Below are positions 50,901 through 63,840 of a stretch of DNA of 64,000 nucleotides, in pieces. Position 1 is the first letter of the stretch. Every line of letters begins with the position of its first letter. This DNA is from Anoplolepis gracilipes. Its lineage: Eukaryota > Arthropoda > Insecta > Hymenoptera > Formicidae. The notes under the pieces were generated by a model. That model saw nothing but the letters and a program-made list of their open reading frames with translations, had not been told where the DNA came from and did not search any database. The DNA lies in contig NC_132971.1 of NCBI RefSeq assembly GCF_047496725.1, forward strand, positions 15,184,001-15,248,000. Reading direction: 5' to 3'. Both the position numbers and the translations under genes were made by a program.

Positions 50901-52219
50901 TCGATGTGATCACTAACAGAGGAAAACTTGGAGCCAGTCCACAGACAGTTAATAATGGTATTTGAATCATTGAATCATGCACTTTTCCAATGATGGGTTA
51001 ATTTTCTATTGAAGTTACAAATTGTTGAAATAGGTGGTACAACATCGGGAGACCCTTTTGATCTGGAAGCTATGGCTGAGAATCTTTCTGCTAGTACCGG
51101 TGCTGTAAAGAAGACACCACAATCCTTTTTAGGAGAGAACTCGGCACTCGTCAATTTGGACAACCTTGTCAGCGCTTCGACGATTAAGCCTACGGCTCCC
51201 ACGCCTGCAGGTAAGTTTTTATTCGCATATTATATAAATATTGAAAAAAAAGTCCAGCATTTAAAATCGAGATTCAAAAGGATTCAGAATTTATATCTAT
51301 TGGTCTAAAAAAATATATGTATTTTTTAATACATAATCCAAATCTAATTAAAATAATACTCATCAAATGATATAATACAATATTATAATAACTCTCATGG
51401 AAAATATATTTTATTCTGTAACATACCCTATGTCTGCAAATAGCATTTCATTGGAAATAAGTTTGTGAGTATCAATAACATGATTAAGAACATGGCATGA
51501 CTGCATGATTTGATCATTATATGCAATGTAATTACTATGCTTATTGTACATATAATGATATATTTTTTTACATGTTGTTCTAATCTATTATTTCATGAAA
51601 TAATAGATTTAAACAGAAAATACTGTGATTTGAATCTTTCTTTGAATATATACCTTATAATATTCTAATAAAATAAAATTCTTTTTCTTTGCAGATGAAT
51701 TTAATTCTTTTTAGATATATATTCTTAATTTCTGCAATTACATTTTTCTTACGAAATATAATTTATTAACACAGAATATAGAACAATAAATATTAAACTA
51801 TAAATATTAGAGATTGTGGAAGATTAACATTTAGAATTAGGAATAATCAATATCATGACAATAGAAAACAAAAAAAAAAAGAAATTTTATACTTATATGC
51901 AAATATATTCATTTTTTAAAAATTTTTATATTATAAAATAATATTTTTTATTTTCATTCAAGAATTTGATACAGAGAACCTGAATATTAATATATTAAAA
52001 GATATTTAAATGCTTGAAACAAATTTTCAATAAGCATAATAAATTATTATACATTATTATACATTAATAATAAACCTGAATGTGTTTGCAGCAACTATGT
52101 CATATGCAGCAAATCCATTTGCAACTGTGACTCCACCACCCCGTCCTACAATCAATCAGATTCGACAGGATCCATGGACAGCGAATACAACTTCTATGGC
52201 TAATCCATTCCTCTCGTAG
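47997..52219 (+). CDS. lqf: Epsin / liquid facets clathrin adaptor
   Basis: Exons: 48021-48089, 48273-48531, 48839-49038, 49126-49171, 49388-49550, 49661-49784, 49874-49906, 50017-50104, 50463-50590, 50657-50957, 51034-51210 and 52092-52219. They join to about 571 residues from the Met at 48021 (MQVNLAGIRRDIM, as in insect epsins). The ATG at 47997, directly after the acceptor, would add eight residues. The N-terminal ENTH domain (about 1-145) contains SNDPWGPSS, IADLTYNVVAF and NDHGKNWRHVYKALVLLEYL and binds PtdIns(4,5)P2. Two ubiquitin-interacting motifs follow (EEELQLQLALAMSREEAEQE and DDVRLQLALSQSQQD). Next come six DPW motifs that bind the AP-2 complex and a TPQSFLGENSALVNLDNLV block. 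Two C-terminal NPF motifs bind EH-domain proteins. Epsin couples membrane bending to ubiquitinated cargo in clathrin endocytosis and is needed for Notch ligand signalling in flies. The 33-base exon 49874-49906 is flanked by phase-0 junctions and may be skipped. Confidence 0.95.
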
Positions 52220-54979
52220 CCTGATCGATCAATCGAAAGCTTCATAGTTATTGCAATTTACGAGACGTGGTTTGCAATTCTACATGTAACTCTGTACGGT
52301 ATAGATTTCGGTTACAACGGTAACAAAACATGATTTTATTATAGCAATTATGCATGAAAAGACACGAATAAGATCGATGTGAGACGGAGAAGTCATCTTC
52401 ATCAATGAATATTTTATCAATAGCTTAAAGCATTACTTTTCGATGGATTATATTGCAACACACTTATACTTGTACAAGTTTTTTTCTTTTTGCATGTATT
52501 ATTTGTTTTTTTAAAGTTTATCGTGGAGTAATCACAACACTAACTAGTAGAGTGTGGCATACACGTAATTAAGAAAATTGGGTGATTAAAAAAAAATACA
52601 CAATCATGTTTTAAAACAAAACGCTTAAGTGATCCCAAGGTACGACTGGATTTTATATATACACTCTTTTCTCTATATAATCTATATTTTCTATGTATGA
52701 ATTCATTCAGAAAAAGATTGCTCAGCAATACTGCTTTTGCTGCTGGGAAAAGAAGATTGTAACATAACGCTGGCGTTGAGATCAGTTTATGCGTTTTATA
52801 TTTGTACACACGTTTTTCTATAGTAAAAAAAATAACCAACAAAACGAGATTGTGAGACTGTAATCGTGATTTGCAAAAGCACTATTATATATCGAACATA
52901 ATTCCGTTCGCCGTTATACGCTTAAAATGTGTCGATTATGATCTATAAAAAATTTAATGTTGTGGCTTGCTTTCTAACAAAAGAATCCGTAATTCAAAAG
53001 GCAGCTAGTATGTTGCAAAGTGTACGCAAATTTCTTACATAGCCAATCATGTACTGTATAGTCAATCATTTCTACGAATGACTTACTGCGACCTATGACA
53101 CACCAAGGCACTTTTAAATGCAACTGTGAAAGTAGCATTCACGCTAACGACACGAATACTAAGGGAATAAACTATATTATTTTTATTATTTCTCGATTAC
53201 GGATTTTAATCGATCATAAAGTATATTTTGTGCAGATTTGGCATGGCTAAAGAATCAAATTCAAAAAAACGATAATAAGTGTGTCTATTCGAGAATCATT
53301 GATATATAAATGAATTGAAATAACAATACGTTATTTCTAATCTAAAGTTAATTGCAATTTAACCATTTTTGCATCAACATCTAAAATTATTTAAAAATGA
53401 AATTATTTGTAAGATAAATTTATAACAAGTTTACAAGATGTTCTTGCCTATTTGCTATCATGTTTTTTTTACATACAAATGACTCGAAAATATGAATCTT
53501 TCTTTATGTAATAAGACACGTTATAGTATCTTGATTATACTTGAATTATATAGAAAATGTACATAATATTATGCAGCATATTGTTCCCCATTTGTCAAAT
53601 GTTTGTAGTACTCTTAAAGGATATAAAGAAAATTTTTAATGATATTTAAAAGCTGTGTTTTCAATATTATTGTTCTTGAGTTTTACGTCATTGCAGAAAA
53701 AAATTTGCTGAACTATTTCTTTTTTCAATATGCTATTCATGATTATGTATCATTGATACTTCTGATTATAAAATTAAAAAGCAAGCAAAATTTTTTTTCA
53801 AATAAAATTTTGAATATTTTCTTGTATGAGTGTATCTTTTTCTACAGAAAATTAATGACGCATTTTATAATTTTATACAAAAAACCTTTACACTATTAAC
53901 ATTGGCAAAGGGGGACTGTATTCGCTTATCTCTATCCAAGTAAATCAAGTTGCACGAAACTGTTCTAAGTAAATGTCAAGGAAATAATTCCAATGTATTA
54001 TTTATCGTTAAATCTATAATTTCTGTTGGCTTTATGCAATTTTACTATACTTGCTTATATGAGTGAAACTGTATATTTAATATGTATTTATCCAGACGTT
54101 CGCCAGAATATGAAGTTAAAATGTATGATACATATAATGATAAAGTGAAAATTTATTTATCATTGTTTTTAGCAATTTTTAGCAATTGAAAATATAAGTG
54201 ATTCTATTTTAGCCATTGTGCCTGTTGAACATATAGAAAAATGTATCACAGCATCCTATATTTTCGATTCCGTTTATATCTTTATTTATAATAACTGTAT
54301 AAATCATGTATACACAACTTCATCTCTGCGCGAACAGTGGAATATATTTGGTTAGTTTTTAGAGCTAAGATGTAATAGCAGAAAAATTCAAAGAACATTT
54401 ATATAAATAAATATTATATATTTTAGTAGACTAAACGATATATATTATATTAATATTATACAAATAAATATAAAAATTTTTAAGTTTTCTCTTCTCTAAA
54501 TTAAGTATTTAAAATTGTTTGGGATTTTCTTTTTCACAGGAGGAAATATGTATATACGAATTTATACTTATATTAGTTGGAATCTATATATTTAAGCAAA
54601 AAGTATTCAAAAGTATTCTGTAATGAAATGGGGAAAGAACATTACAATATTCTTATTACTCCTTTCATAAAAAAAATGTTATTTGTCTTTACACAATACC
54701 CTTACTAGAATACTACATATAAGCTTAACATTAAGTGATAATCAGAGAATTTTATATATATATATATAATTAATTTGTCAAAAATATTAAAAAATATATA
54801 TAACAAACAAAATGAAACAACATAAAATCCATTATATATTTTCACAGAATGCATGCAATAATTTTTTCAACTTATATAAGTTATCCTTATTTATGCTGTT
54901 AAAGTAGTTTTGAAATAAAAAAAGTAAATGCAAAGGTTTCTTATATTAATAATTTATGTATAAATATGACTCAACTTTT
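52220..54979. other. Epsin 3' untranslated region and AT-rich intergenic DNA
   Basis: This interval between the convergent epsin and C10 stop codons contains no accepted coding exon. Moderate-complexity sequence to about 53200 probably belongs to a long epsin 3' untranslated region. The open frames at 52540-52842 (-) and 53639-53899 (+) are AT-rich and unsupported. Confidence 0.4.
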
Positions 54980-55503
54980 CTAGAGAGATGCTTCAGTTGA
55001 AGAATTTATTGTAACTGGTGGAAGAAAATACGAACGGACTTGACTATGTAATTGTGCTACTTCGGCATCTTCTCTCTCTAAAGCTCTAATGAGCTGTGCA
55101 AATTGTACAGTTCCTGTTGTGTAGATACACAGCAATTAATTCTTATTCAATTTTTATCAGTATATTCTTATGTATATATACACACCTTCTCTTCCCTCGG
55201 AAAAACCATAATTTTTTATGACGTCCATTTGAATCTGCGTCACGAGTGGAAACACAAATTGCATCATTTTCAACATTTCATTGCCGGAATTTTCTTTTGC
55301 CTCTGTGAACTTTTGTAAGTTCTCTGGTGTATTCAATGCTGTAAGGATATCTGTCAACATAGCTGTAAAAGAAAACAAAGAAAATTTATATACTAATTTG
55401 ATATTAATTTTCAGTAAAGATAAATTTTGTGATTTTAAAATGAAATATTTAAACTCTATCTACCTTTTGCAGTTTCTACTGTAAAACCAGGAACACTTGC
55501 CAT
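54980..55503 (-). CDS. Protein C10 (C12orf57) homologue
   Basis: Three exons (55503-55464, 55362-55186, 55113-54980) join in frame to 116 residues; the human protein has 126. The conserved core ILTALNTPENLQKFTEAKE, followed by NEMLKMMQFVFPLVTQIQ and IKNYGF, aligns throughout with the vertebrate C10 family. The last exon continues with FAQLIRALEREDAEVAQLHS and the FLPP motif. C10 is a small, mostly helical soluble protein conserved across animals; human loss causes a brain malformation syndrome (Temtamy), but its biochemical role is not settled. The start ATG is the only one in the short first exon. It is head-to-head with NUDCD3, about 820 bases apart, so a shared promoter is likely. Confidence 0.93.
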
Positions 55504-55820
55504 AGTGTATACTATTTAAGACAAGGATATAATGTATTTGTGATTTAAAGTTTAAAGTAACAAAGAAAAGGTTATGTTTTAGCGTCTATTTTATATTATT
55601 GCTATAGCATTAATTTACTAATTAACAGTAAATAAATATATTACATAGATTGCTGTTTAATTAATTATTACAATTAAATTGATCATAAAATAAAGGTGCA
55701 CACATCAGAGATATTTTCATATATTTTTTAGGTGTAAACTCTTTGCTCTGTCTCTCCGCTCTCTCTCAGCTGACAGCTGACAGATCGCTACAGCGGGAAG
55801 TTAATTATACGCATGCGTAT

Positions 55821-55971
55821 AGGTGCCTTTTCATGCTGACGCTCGACGCTCATTTTCAGCGTCAAAAGACATCATGTGACCAAAAATAAAAATACCAATT
55901 CGTCAATTTTGATTACGTGATCTGTTTTAACGCCAAAAATGTGCGTCGAGCGTCAGCATGAAAAGGCACCT
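55821..55971. mobile_element. Short inverted-repeat MITE (copy 1), 151 bp
   Basis: The ends are near-perfect inverted repeats of 29 bases: AGGTGCCTTTTCATGCTGAC... at 55821 and its complement, ending GCATGAAAAGGCACCT at 55971. The interior contains ATCATGTGACC and GATTACGTGATCTGTTTTAACGCC. TAT on both sides may be the target duplication. It has no coding capacity. It sits in the C10/NUDCD3 head-to-head interval. An eroded relative is at 36873-36992. Confidence 0.85.
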
Positions 55972-56324
55972 TATTTGTACCTGACTGCCTGACGCTTGAC
56001 GCGTGTCATCTAACGTTCTTTTAGATTACTTAAAAATATTTAAAAACGCAAAAATTTTTTTCTGAGTACACATTTGGATTCTACGACATAAATTACACAT
56101 ATTGTATATATCAATTACTTTAGTTTCAGCAAACAATTCCTATAGACTGTCCTACATATAGGTTATTTTTAATAAAAACTGGAAGCAGTATTTTAAACAG
56201 AGGTTTGTTTGACAGTTCAATTTTTTACATTTTTTCTATCTACTTGACAAATTATTTTCTTATGTATTAGCAGAATATATTAAATATTTTGTAGGACATT
56301 GTAGATTTTCCTCTTGGTTCAATC

Positions 56325-57624
56325 ATGGGAACAAACCACGATCAAACATTTTTACATATACTTCATGAAGAAAAGAATATTAGTAATTTCTTGGATGCCT
56401 TTTTTGGATTTTTATACAGATGGTAAGTATAATATAAATTAAAAACATTATTCAAAACAATATTTGTTTATTCTATTTTATCCTATATTTTTAAATAAAC
56501 ATTTTAAAATAGATGGAAACTCACATCATTCTTAATAATTAAATCTCTTTTTGTACAATATAACATTTTACAAAAATATATTATAATATTTTACAACAGT
56601 ACCGACTTTTACGTCGAATCAAACTCGGAACAAAAATTAGGCTTCCTACCTGGAATAGCGGAGAAACTTGTATTAACTAACATGTACAAGTGGAAATCTG
56701 TTGCATCGACTTTGCAGAGGACAATATCTGTAAACGACAACACAATCATTAACATCAATAGTATAACACATTCAAATCAATCAACTTTGGCAGACAATGA
56801 AAACTGCAGACTTCCACCAGTTGCGCAAGAAATTGAGATTGACTCGTGCAATAAATCTACTAATATTAATCCATCGCCTGCAGACTCATTCAAGATAGAT
56901 CACATATCAGATTGTTATAATGGAGCTATAAGAGACAATTATGTTTGGACACAGACACTCAGTGACTTGGATGTACTTGTAAAGATACCAGACCACATCA
57001 AGATATCCAAAGATATGATCAAGGTCAATATAAATTCGGACGAAATCAAAATCGATGCCAAATCTTTGAATTCTTCAACAGATTCTGAATGGGATAACAT
57101 TTTCAATGGCGAGCTTAGTTTTAAGATTCGAAAAGATGAATCTGTATGGAGTATTGAAGCTGGAAAACATATAAATGTATATTCATTATGAATAAGAATT
57201 TTAGATTTAATTTTCTGAAACAAAATTTGCTATTTAACTTGTGATATTTATTTATTTATTTGTGCTTATAGATTCATCTTGAGAAAGCTACTGAAAGATG
57301 GTGGGAAGCTTTAATAGTCGACGAACCGAAAATCGATTTAAGCAAGATTGACTGTTCAAAACATTTTCATGATATGGTACCAGAGGAACAGATGAACATG
57401 CAGAAATTGATGTGGAATCAACAGCAAAAGCTTTTAGGCAAACCGACGTCTGAGCAAATTGTAACTATCTATATCTTTTTTAGTACATAAAAAACAATAA
57501 ATATTTAAACAATTTGTAATTGCATTTATAGAAGATGGAGGCTACTTTGAAGCAGGCATGGAATGCTAAAGGATCACCTTTTCAGGGTACACCTTATGAT
57601 CCTTCAATTTTGAAATATAATTAA
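56325..57624 (+). CDS. NUDCD3: NudC domain-containing protein 3
   Basis: Exons 56325-56422, 56600-57176, 57272-57460 and 57532-57624 join in frame to 318 residues (human 361). The N-terminal block DQTFLHILHEEKNISNFLDA and FFGFLYRWCTDFYV matches the NudC N-terminal dimer region, ending in GFLPGIAEKLV. An acidic/Asn-Ser-rich linker of about 90 residues follows. The CS (p23-like) domain runs from about 190 to 280: VWTQTLSDLDVLVKIPDHIK, then IRKDESVWSIEAGKHINIHLEK and ERWWEAL. The C-terminus ends KGSPFQGTPYDPS, the family signature. NudC-like proteins are HSP90 co-chaperones; NUDCD3 stabilises dynein intermediate chain and kelch-type beta-propeller clients. It shares a divergent promoter with C10. 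Confidence 0.94.
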
Positions 57625-58270
57625 TATATCTAAGCATAATTGTTTTTTTCTTAATTATAATTTTCATAAACATCAGAATTAAAAAAATCAATTGTAATAT
57701 ATTTATAAATAATTTTATAAATATACATATATGTATAGCAATTTTGTCGTTTTATAACAATTTCTGTACCTACTTTAATATTTCGTTTAAGAAGTTCATT
57801 TAAGAAGATATTTTACTTAAAAAAGAGAAAGAGATATATATGTATACTATAAAAATTATGAAAAAAAAAGACTTAAAATATTTTTAGGTAAACGATAAAC
57901 TATTTTACGTTTTTTTTTTAAGTAAGATTAATTTAATTGTTTATATATATTTTGAGAAAAGGTTTTATACTTTAAAATAATATTAAAATAATTAAAAATA
58001 GGCCATACATAAGGATTTTGGAAAATTAAATTACAGATTTCTATCCAAGTTATAATATAGAATGTAGCTTTATTTATGTTGATTATGATATTTAGAGACT
58101 TGATTAAACTTTATAATTTTATTTTCTAAAAATTTAATTGTATCTCAGGATTTTTCCAAGATATGACCTCTCTGAAATATTTTCAAAATGAAATAAAAAC
58201 TGCAAAACTATTATCTGAAATTTATTTTTTATATTGATATTTGATAATTAGAAAATATACTCGGTTTATC
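57625..58270. other. NUDCD3 3' untranslated region and AT-rich DNA
   Basis: No exon seen. An AATAAA at 58192-58197 is one of several candidate polyadenylation signals. Confidence 0.4.
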
Positions 58271-58319
58271 TCTCTCTTTGCATTGTAACTTTATAATAAT
58301 ATATATTTTTCTACGTCGA

Positions 58320-59697
58320 GATATCGCGATATTTCCTTTTAGGAAAAGCGTCTGCGAAAGCAAAGAGCAACGCTTCTTGCAAGAACTCGGCGGCGACACC
58401 CTGCGAAATCATGAACGATCCAAGAGTTCACAGAATGCGAGGAATCCTACGCTTTTCCCCGACGTTTACACTGACTTGATCTCACGGTGGTGGGATCGCG
58501 CTCACTATAGAGACAAGGCAGGAACGGTTCGACGCGAGTAGACGGCAGGTACACAGCCTCGAAGAAACTGTTCTCATTTCATAGAACGACTTTTCTAAGC
58601 TTTTACCTCGACTGTGTCCAAACAGGTTTTCATAGATATATAAGCGATAACAAATGTCATGTACTTATATAAACATGTACTAATATGGAATTCATACGTA
58701 TATGATTTCTATACTACAGTGTTATCAAAATCTGCCTCGTATCATTATAAAAAAAAATTCTAACGACGTCTTCATGAACCATAGATTTATTTATGCTATG
58801 AACAAAGTTATGCAACTCGATCGGATCTTGCATGCAGAACATGATAACACAAGACTTGAAAAAAAAAATAATTTTGGAGAATTAAATTCTCGATATATTA
58901 AAACTACGAATTTACGAATAAATGCAATGATTATTTTGCAAGCATTGTAACATGCAATTTGAAACATGTCATAGTCGTATATCTGTTTCAGTCGCTGAAT
59001 AATAACACTTTTACAATTGTCAAATGATCGTCGGTATCGCGGGGTCTCTTTGTGAATTCATGTGAAAAAATAGCGGATCTTTTTTCCGAATTAAGAGATT
59101 GCCGTCGTTTCCCCAAGCTTGGTGCCAGGTGCAACAGGTCGCGCGCGTTGAGCACCGCTGCGGGTAAAACACAGGTAATATACCTGCCCGAGGCTACGAG
59201 TCCGTCCCCACCTGGGGTCCGGTTCTCTCTCCTTGCTCTCTCAGCAGGCTCTCGGCTGGCTTTCCTTCGAGGCGAGTCGGGCCGTTAGTGTCGTTGCCGT
59301 TGCGAGAGGAATAGTGGTGTGATGTGCATTGTGGCGGAGCACGTATCCTGAAGGACGTACGCATATACCAAGATCCCGCCGAACGCCATAGACTTCCCTC
59401 ATAATCTCTTCCTCCGAGTCGCCGTGAATTCCCGCGGGACCGGCACGTGTCGTCGATCGTTCTCCAAAATCTTCACGCGTTCGCGGTCCAGCTCTCCTCT
59501 TCTCTATATTTCTATAAAAGCGGTGCTGTAACGCTTCGCGTGGCAACTCTTCCTTCTTCGTGCGCGGATGCCCACGTAAACGGTAGTAACCACGTAAGTT
59601 GCGCGGTGAGTGTGAGGTGAAGGTAACGGAAGACGCGAGGAAGAGACCGAGGAGGAAGGCTCAAAGAGGAGAGACATCAGAGAGATAAAATACCGAG
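58320..59697 (+). promoter_or_regulatory. CpG-rich promoter and 5' leader of the claudin-like gene
   Basis: Two GC-rich blocks (about 58320-58620 and 59030-59697) precede the ATG at 59698. The first ends in a GTACAC donor near 58550 after TTTCCTTTTAG and an open segment, so it may be an upstream untranslated exon. The second contains overlapping open frames on both strands, as expected of a CpG island. It is purine-rich (GAGAGA) immediately before the ATG, like many insect leaders. None of the frames inside looks like a separate protein. Confidence 0.4.
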
Positions 59698-59823
59698 ATG
59701 CCGTGCTCCGCGGTGACGCTGTCCCTCGCCACCATAACCGGTATCATCGCTACTGCCCTTCTGGCGATCGCCTTTTCCACGGACAACTGGCTCTATACCG
59801 AGGTCAAACGTGCTCAGATCCAG
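59698..59823 (+). CDS. First coding exon of a claudin/PMP22-superfamily-like membrane protein
   Basis: The exon encodes 42 residues and ends in phase 0 at a GTTTGT donor. Residues about 4-27 (AVTLSLATITGIIATALLAI) form a hydrophobic helix followed by FSTDNWLYTEVKR. A first membrane span that ends in a Thr-Asp-x-Trp motif is characteristic of the four-span claudin/PMP22 superfamily. Stargazin-type calcium channel gamma subunits and TMEM178 both have the Trp of the extracellular loop at this place. The exon layout, with a long first intron, fits those families too. The remaining exons are not identified in the window, so the exact family stays open. The start codon follows a GC-rich leader. Confidence 0.55.
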
Positions 59824-62800
59824 GTTTGTAACTTGTAAAGATGTCTGATATCTGAGAGAAGTACGGCGTACGAAGGATGCGATACCAAAGTCGAAATATA
59901 TGAACACTCATTTGTGCGGTGCGAATAATGTAGACTCGATTACTCTGCTATTATTTATGGAAGAGGATACTTTTTTTTTAAACATTGATAAGGATGCGTT
60001 CAAGTGTTTATTTACATATGAGATGTTCTCGCAAAAACATTAGCTAAGCCGAAGGTTACTAAGTTCATTATATTTCATTATATTTTTCTCATATTGTCGT
60101 TAGAAACAGATATAAAAGATAAGATCGATATTATAATATCGATTAATTTTAGTTAATATTTATAGATAGAATTATCTTAAAAAAAATTAAGAAATACCTT
60201 ACATTTTAAAAACTAAATAAAAAATATAAAAAAAAAGATATTCATTACTTGCCATAATAAATATTTTGTTAAAAATATTGTCATTTTATATTTTAATAAT
60301 TTGTGACTTTGTTGTTGAATTTTAAATACAAGAAAAAATTTGTCTGACATAAGTTTAGAACAAAATTCTAAATAGATTATATATATATATATTCTTTTGC
60401 TCTCCATATTTTTATTTTAAAAAAGCAAATTATTTTATACCGATTTTTTACTAAAGCATTTTTATTCATACAATCGCATATTTTTCTGCTCCAAATTTAA
60501 GACACATTAAGATAATTATTATTGCATTGCAGTTAGAACAATTCGAAATGAAATCCGTTCTGTTAACTTTTTTTACATTGTCTCTATTCGAAACAGGTGT
60601 ACAGTTAAGAAGAAAAAGAGACGAGTTTGAAAAACTATTAAAAAAACAGCTTTTTATTTAAACAGCAGATGTTTGCGTTAGGAATGTTGCAAGTACATTT
60701 GATAAAAATTATAATCAAAAAAATAACATCTAATGTGAAATACTTGCATCAAGGAAAATTCGAAGAATACCTGGCTTTTTGGGACGCTCTGTGTGTGTAT
60801 AGCATACAAGATCTTTGCAGGATCTTTTCTGGGAAGAAATTACAATGGAAATTGTAATTTCCTACATGTGCATAGCTGGGTTTCATGTTGCATTAATGTA
60901 CATAGTTTGAGATGCATTGAAAAAATCTAAATGGATTGCGAAAGCGATGACGAAATTTTATGATGATGTTCCACGTTCCTCGTCGTGGAACGTCGTTGTT
61001 AAAGCTAATTCGATTCAACCGTGAACGTGCCCCTATTCTGTACTCTCAGCGCAGCGCTTATTCAAATTTTGATTAAACTCCGCGGATAGTCCGCAGGTTG
61101 GATGAAGGCTTCGATCATTTATGAAAATGGACACCTTCCTGTCTGAAGTTAGATCACATCCGAATCTCATTATTCCCGAAGACCGAAGCTGTCATCAACT
61201 AGCGTGCTCGTGAATCTAATTTTTTCTACTTCCTGTGCAAAACATCGATCCTTAAAGATACGAACGCAAACTGCTACAATGAAACTTGACTGTGATGTAG
61301 CTGTAATTTTTTTTAATTTATACGCAAAGTTTATTTTTTCTAGTTCTCTTCTCTTTATTTTTATTAATAATGTATTTTTGTGTTCGTGTCGTAGCGTGCA
61401 ATTACATTGCATAATGATATCCTTAATCATTATAATTCCATTTGTAATCATACAACGGATATCTACTGTTATATAACGAGTTATTGTTCTCATTATAGTA
61501 AGAACTGCGTATTATTATTATTACTATTATCAATCTTTTTTGAGTAATCACAAACAATTCACTTAAATTGCAAAGCTATTTAAAATAAAGACACGCGTCA
61601 AAATAAGTGATTACTCTCTTTCTCTCTTAAGTGTATCTAATATAAAGATTAAATTCATTTTTAAATGCAATTTAAAAAAACTGTAGTGTAAAATCTCGCA
61701 TATTTTATTTTTGTGACAAAATAACTAAATTCTTAGAAATCGAGAATTTTAGACAAGTTATTGCACTAAATAAATAAAATGTATATCATAAAAAAAAGTT
61801 GGCATTTACTTTTCAGAAAGCTAGTATAATTTATAACATATAAAGAAGGGAATATAAAAAATTAGTTCATAAGATTTTCATAGTTAAAATAATACACAAG
61901 CTATTACGATCGATCGATCAATCGCGCACGTGTATGGAAATAGATTAATAAAAGTCAGTTTACTAAAAATTAATAAGACTAGTAAAAGAAAGTATTAATT
62001 GACAAAGAGATTGCGTAATCTATTTAGTTTAAAAAAATACATTTTTTCTTGAGAAGGGGAAGGTAGGAAATGAAATTCCTTCTTGTAACTTCCGCCGTCT
62101 TGTGAACGTGAGTGAACATGCGTGTCAAAGGTCAAGTTTACCCTCTAGGGTCATTGAAAGTCGAACGGATGTTATTCTCACAAACTTTTCATGGAATCTA
62201 CTCGAGAGGATGTCTGTGGTATTTGTGTGGAAAGGGAAGGAGATCTAGGAGATCTAGCAGCAAATATTAGTGCGAAATGTTCAATTTAAATTCTCATCCG
62301 ATTCTTCTTAATAAAAAATATTAGTTGACATGTTGTAAATTCTTGAATGCTTATCGGGTTTATGTTAAGAAAAGAATTAGACAAGAAATCAGAGTTTTTC
62401 TCTTTTTGAAATAAATATCAAGTTTAACCGAACACTTTAAATAATTAATACGATAAATTATAGACACAGTGGAGTTTTAGTGATTATAACTATTGAAAAA
62501 AATTGCAATGGTAAAGTTTATTGTTGCACTGTGTAATGTGTGTAACCGGCTTCATATTTGTTTGAAAGATGACTGCGCTTCCTTTGTATGCTAAGCAGTT
62601 TTTTTTCTCGTAATAAATTCTTTTGAAATAAGAGTTTAAAATACTTCAATGCTCATGCGTTCCGGATATTCAGAACAGCTGATCCGAAAATTTTTTAATT
62701 CTATTTTTTACAACAATTATTAACTTTTAATCTAGAATTTATAATAAGTCACAGCAAGGCTTTTTAAACAGTTTTTTTTTTTTTTTTTTTTTTAAACTAA

Positions 62801-63840
62801 TCTGTTGGCATCGCACGTGAGTTACGTCACGACTTGACAATTTAAAATGCAGGTGCAGCTCACCGCATATAAAATATTCTGACATTGATGTAACTTCCTC
62901 TCTGCCTCTTTTTTACGCGACGCAAATAACATATTTACAAACAATACGAGATGTAACAGATAAGCGTGTAGATGTCATTATTCAACATGATCATTACAGA
63001 AACTTCGTCAATGATTTCGTCCTTAGGGATCGATCCGCGATGAAAGTAGAATATTTTATATTTTATCTATATTACGAAATATCACTTAAACATTTCGTGT
63101 ATTTGACATTACTACGAAGTCGTTATTTCAAGCAGCTGTACCTGCCGCTGATTAAATCAGATTATCTCGTCGTTAGCGGAATCTCATTTCACGGGTATCC
63201 CGTTCCTCTTTGCACTTTTCTCTTTCTCTCGACTTGAGATCTTCTCATTTCCTCTCTTTTCTTCTCTTCACGGTTCTGTCTCGATCTCTCGCCATCTCGT
63301 CCTGAACGATTCTCGTTCAGAACGATCGACATTCCGAGCCGCACCCATTCTCAGCACGTTGAACAAGTCTTGCATTTAATATTCGGTGCACTGATGCATA
63401 CACTTTTACGTGATTCAAATCTATATAAACCTATATAAATGGACATGTGATAAGTCTATTTAAAAATTTATTTTTATTCTTATAAAAAGAGTACAGTTTT
63501 TAAATTTAATTTAATTTTATTTTTAATTTTATTCTTATAAAAAGAGTATGGTTTATTAATTTTATTTTTAACAAGCAAATATTTAATATTTAATATTTTG
63601 GAAAATTTTTATTGTTATTTAACATTTTATCAAAATTCTATAAAATTCTATCTAGACTCTACAAACTCAAGCTTTGAAAAATAAAGCTATTTTCTTAATA
63701 ATAATCTGTCATTATTATAGTGCAATTCTCTCTACTATAAAAATCTTTTGCTTTCTCTTGTAAATGATTTCAGCTATTATAAGTTTTATTTATACATTGA
63801 ATTTTTTTGCACTTTTGCGTGACTCGACCATTTCGTTTAG
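59824..63840. other. Probable intron of the claudin-like gene
   Basis: AT-rich with GC-richer islands at about 60950-61200, 62080-62270 and 63100-63390 that may be regulatory. A compact 14-pair hairpin lies at 60962-60997. AAAGGTCA (62127) and AGGGTCA (62147) resemble nuclear receptor half-sites. A poly-T run is at about 62771-62793. No exon is supported in between. Confidence 0.35.

Noticed and set aside
50327..50965. Single 212-codon frame through epsin
   Set aside because: It reads through two introns. The splice signals and the conserved epsin organisation split it into exons 50463-50590 and 50657-50957.
59241..59907. Minus-strand frames of 101 and 76 codons near the claudin-like first exon
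   Set aside because: Antisense shadows of a CpG island and of the plus-strand exon; no splice support.
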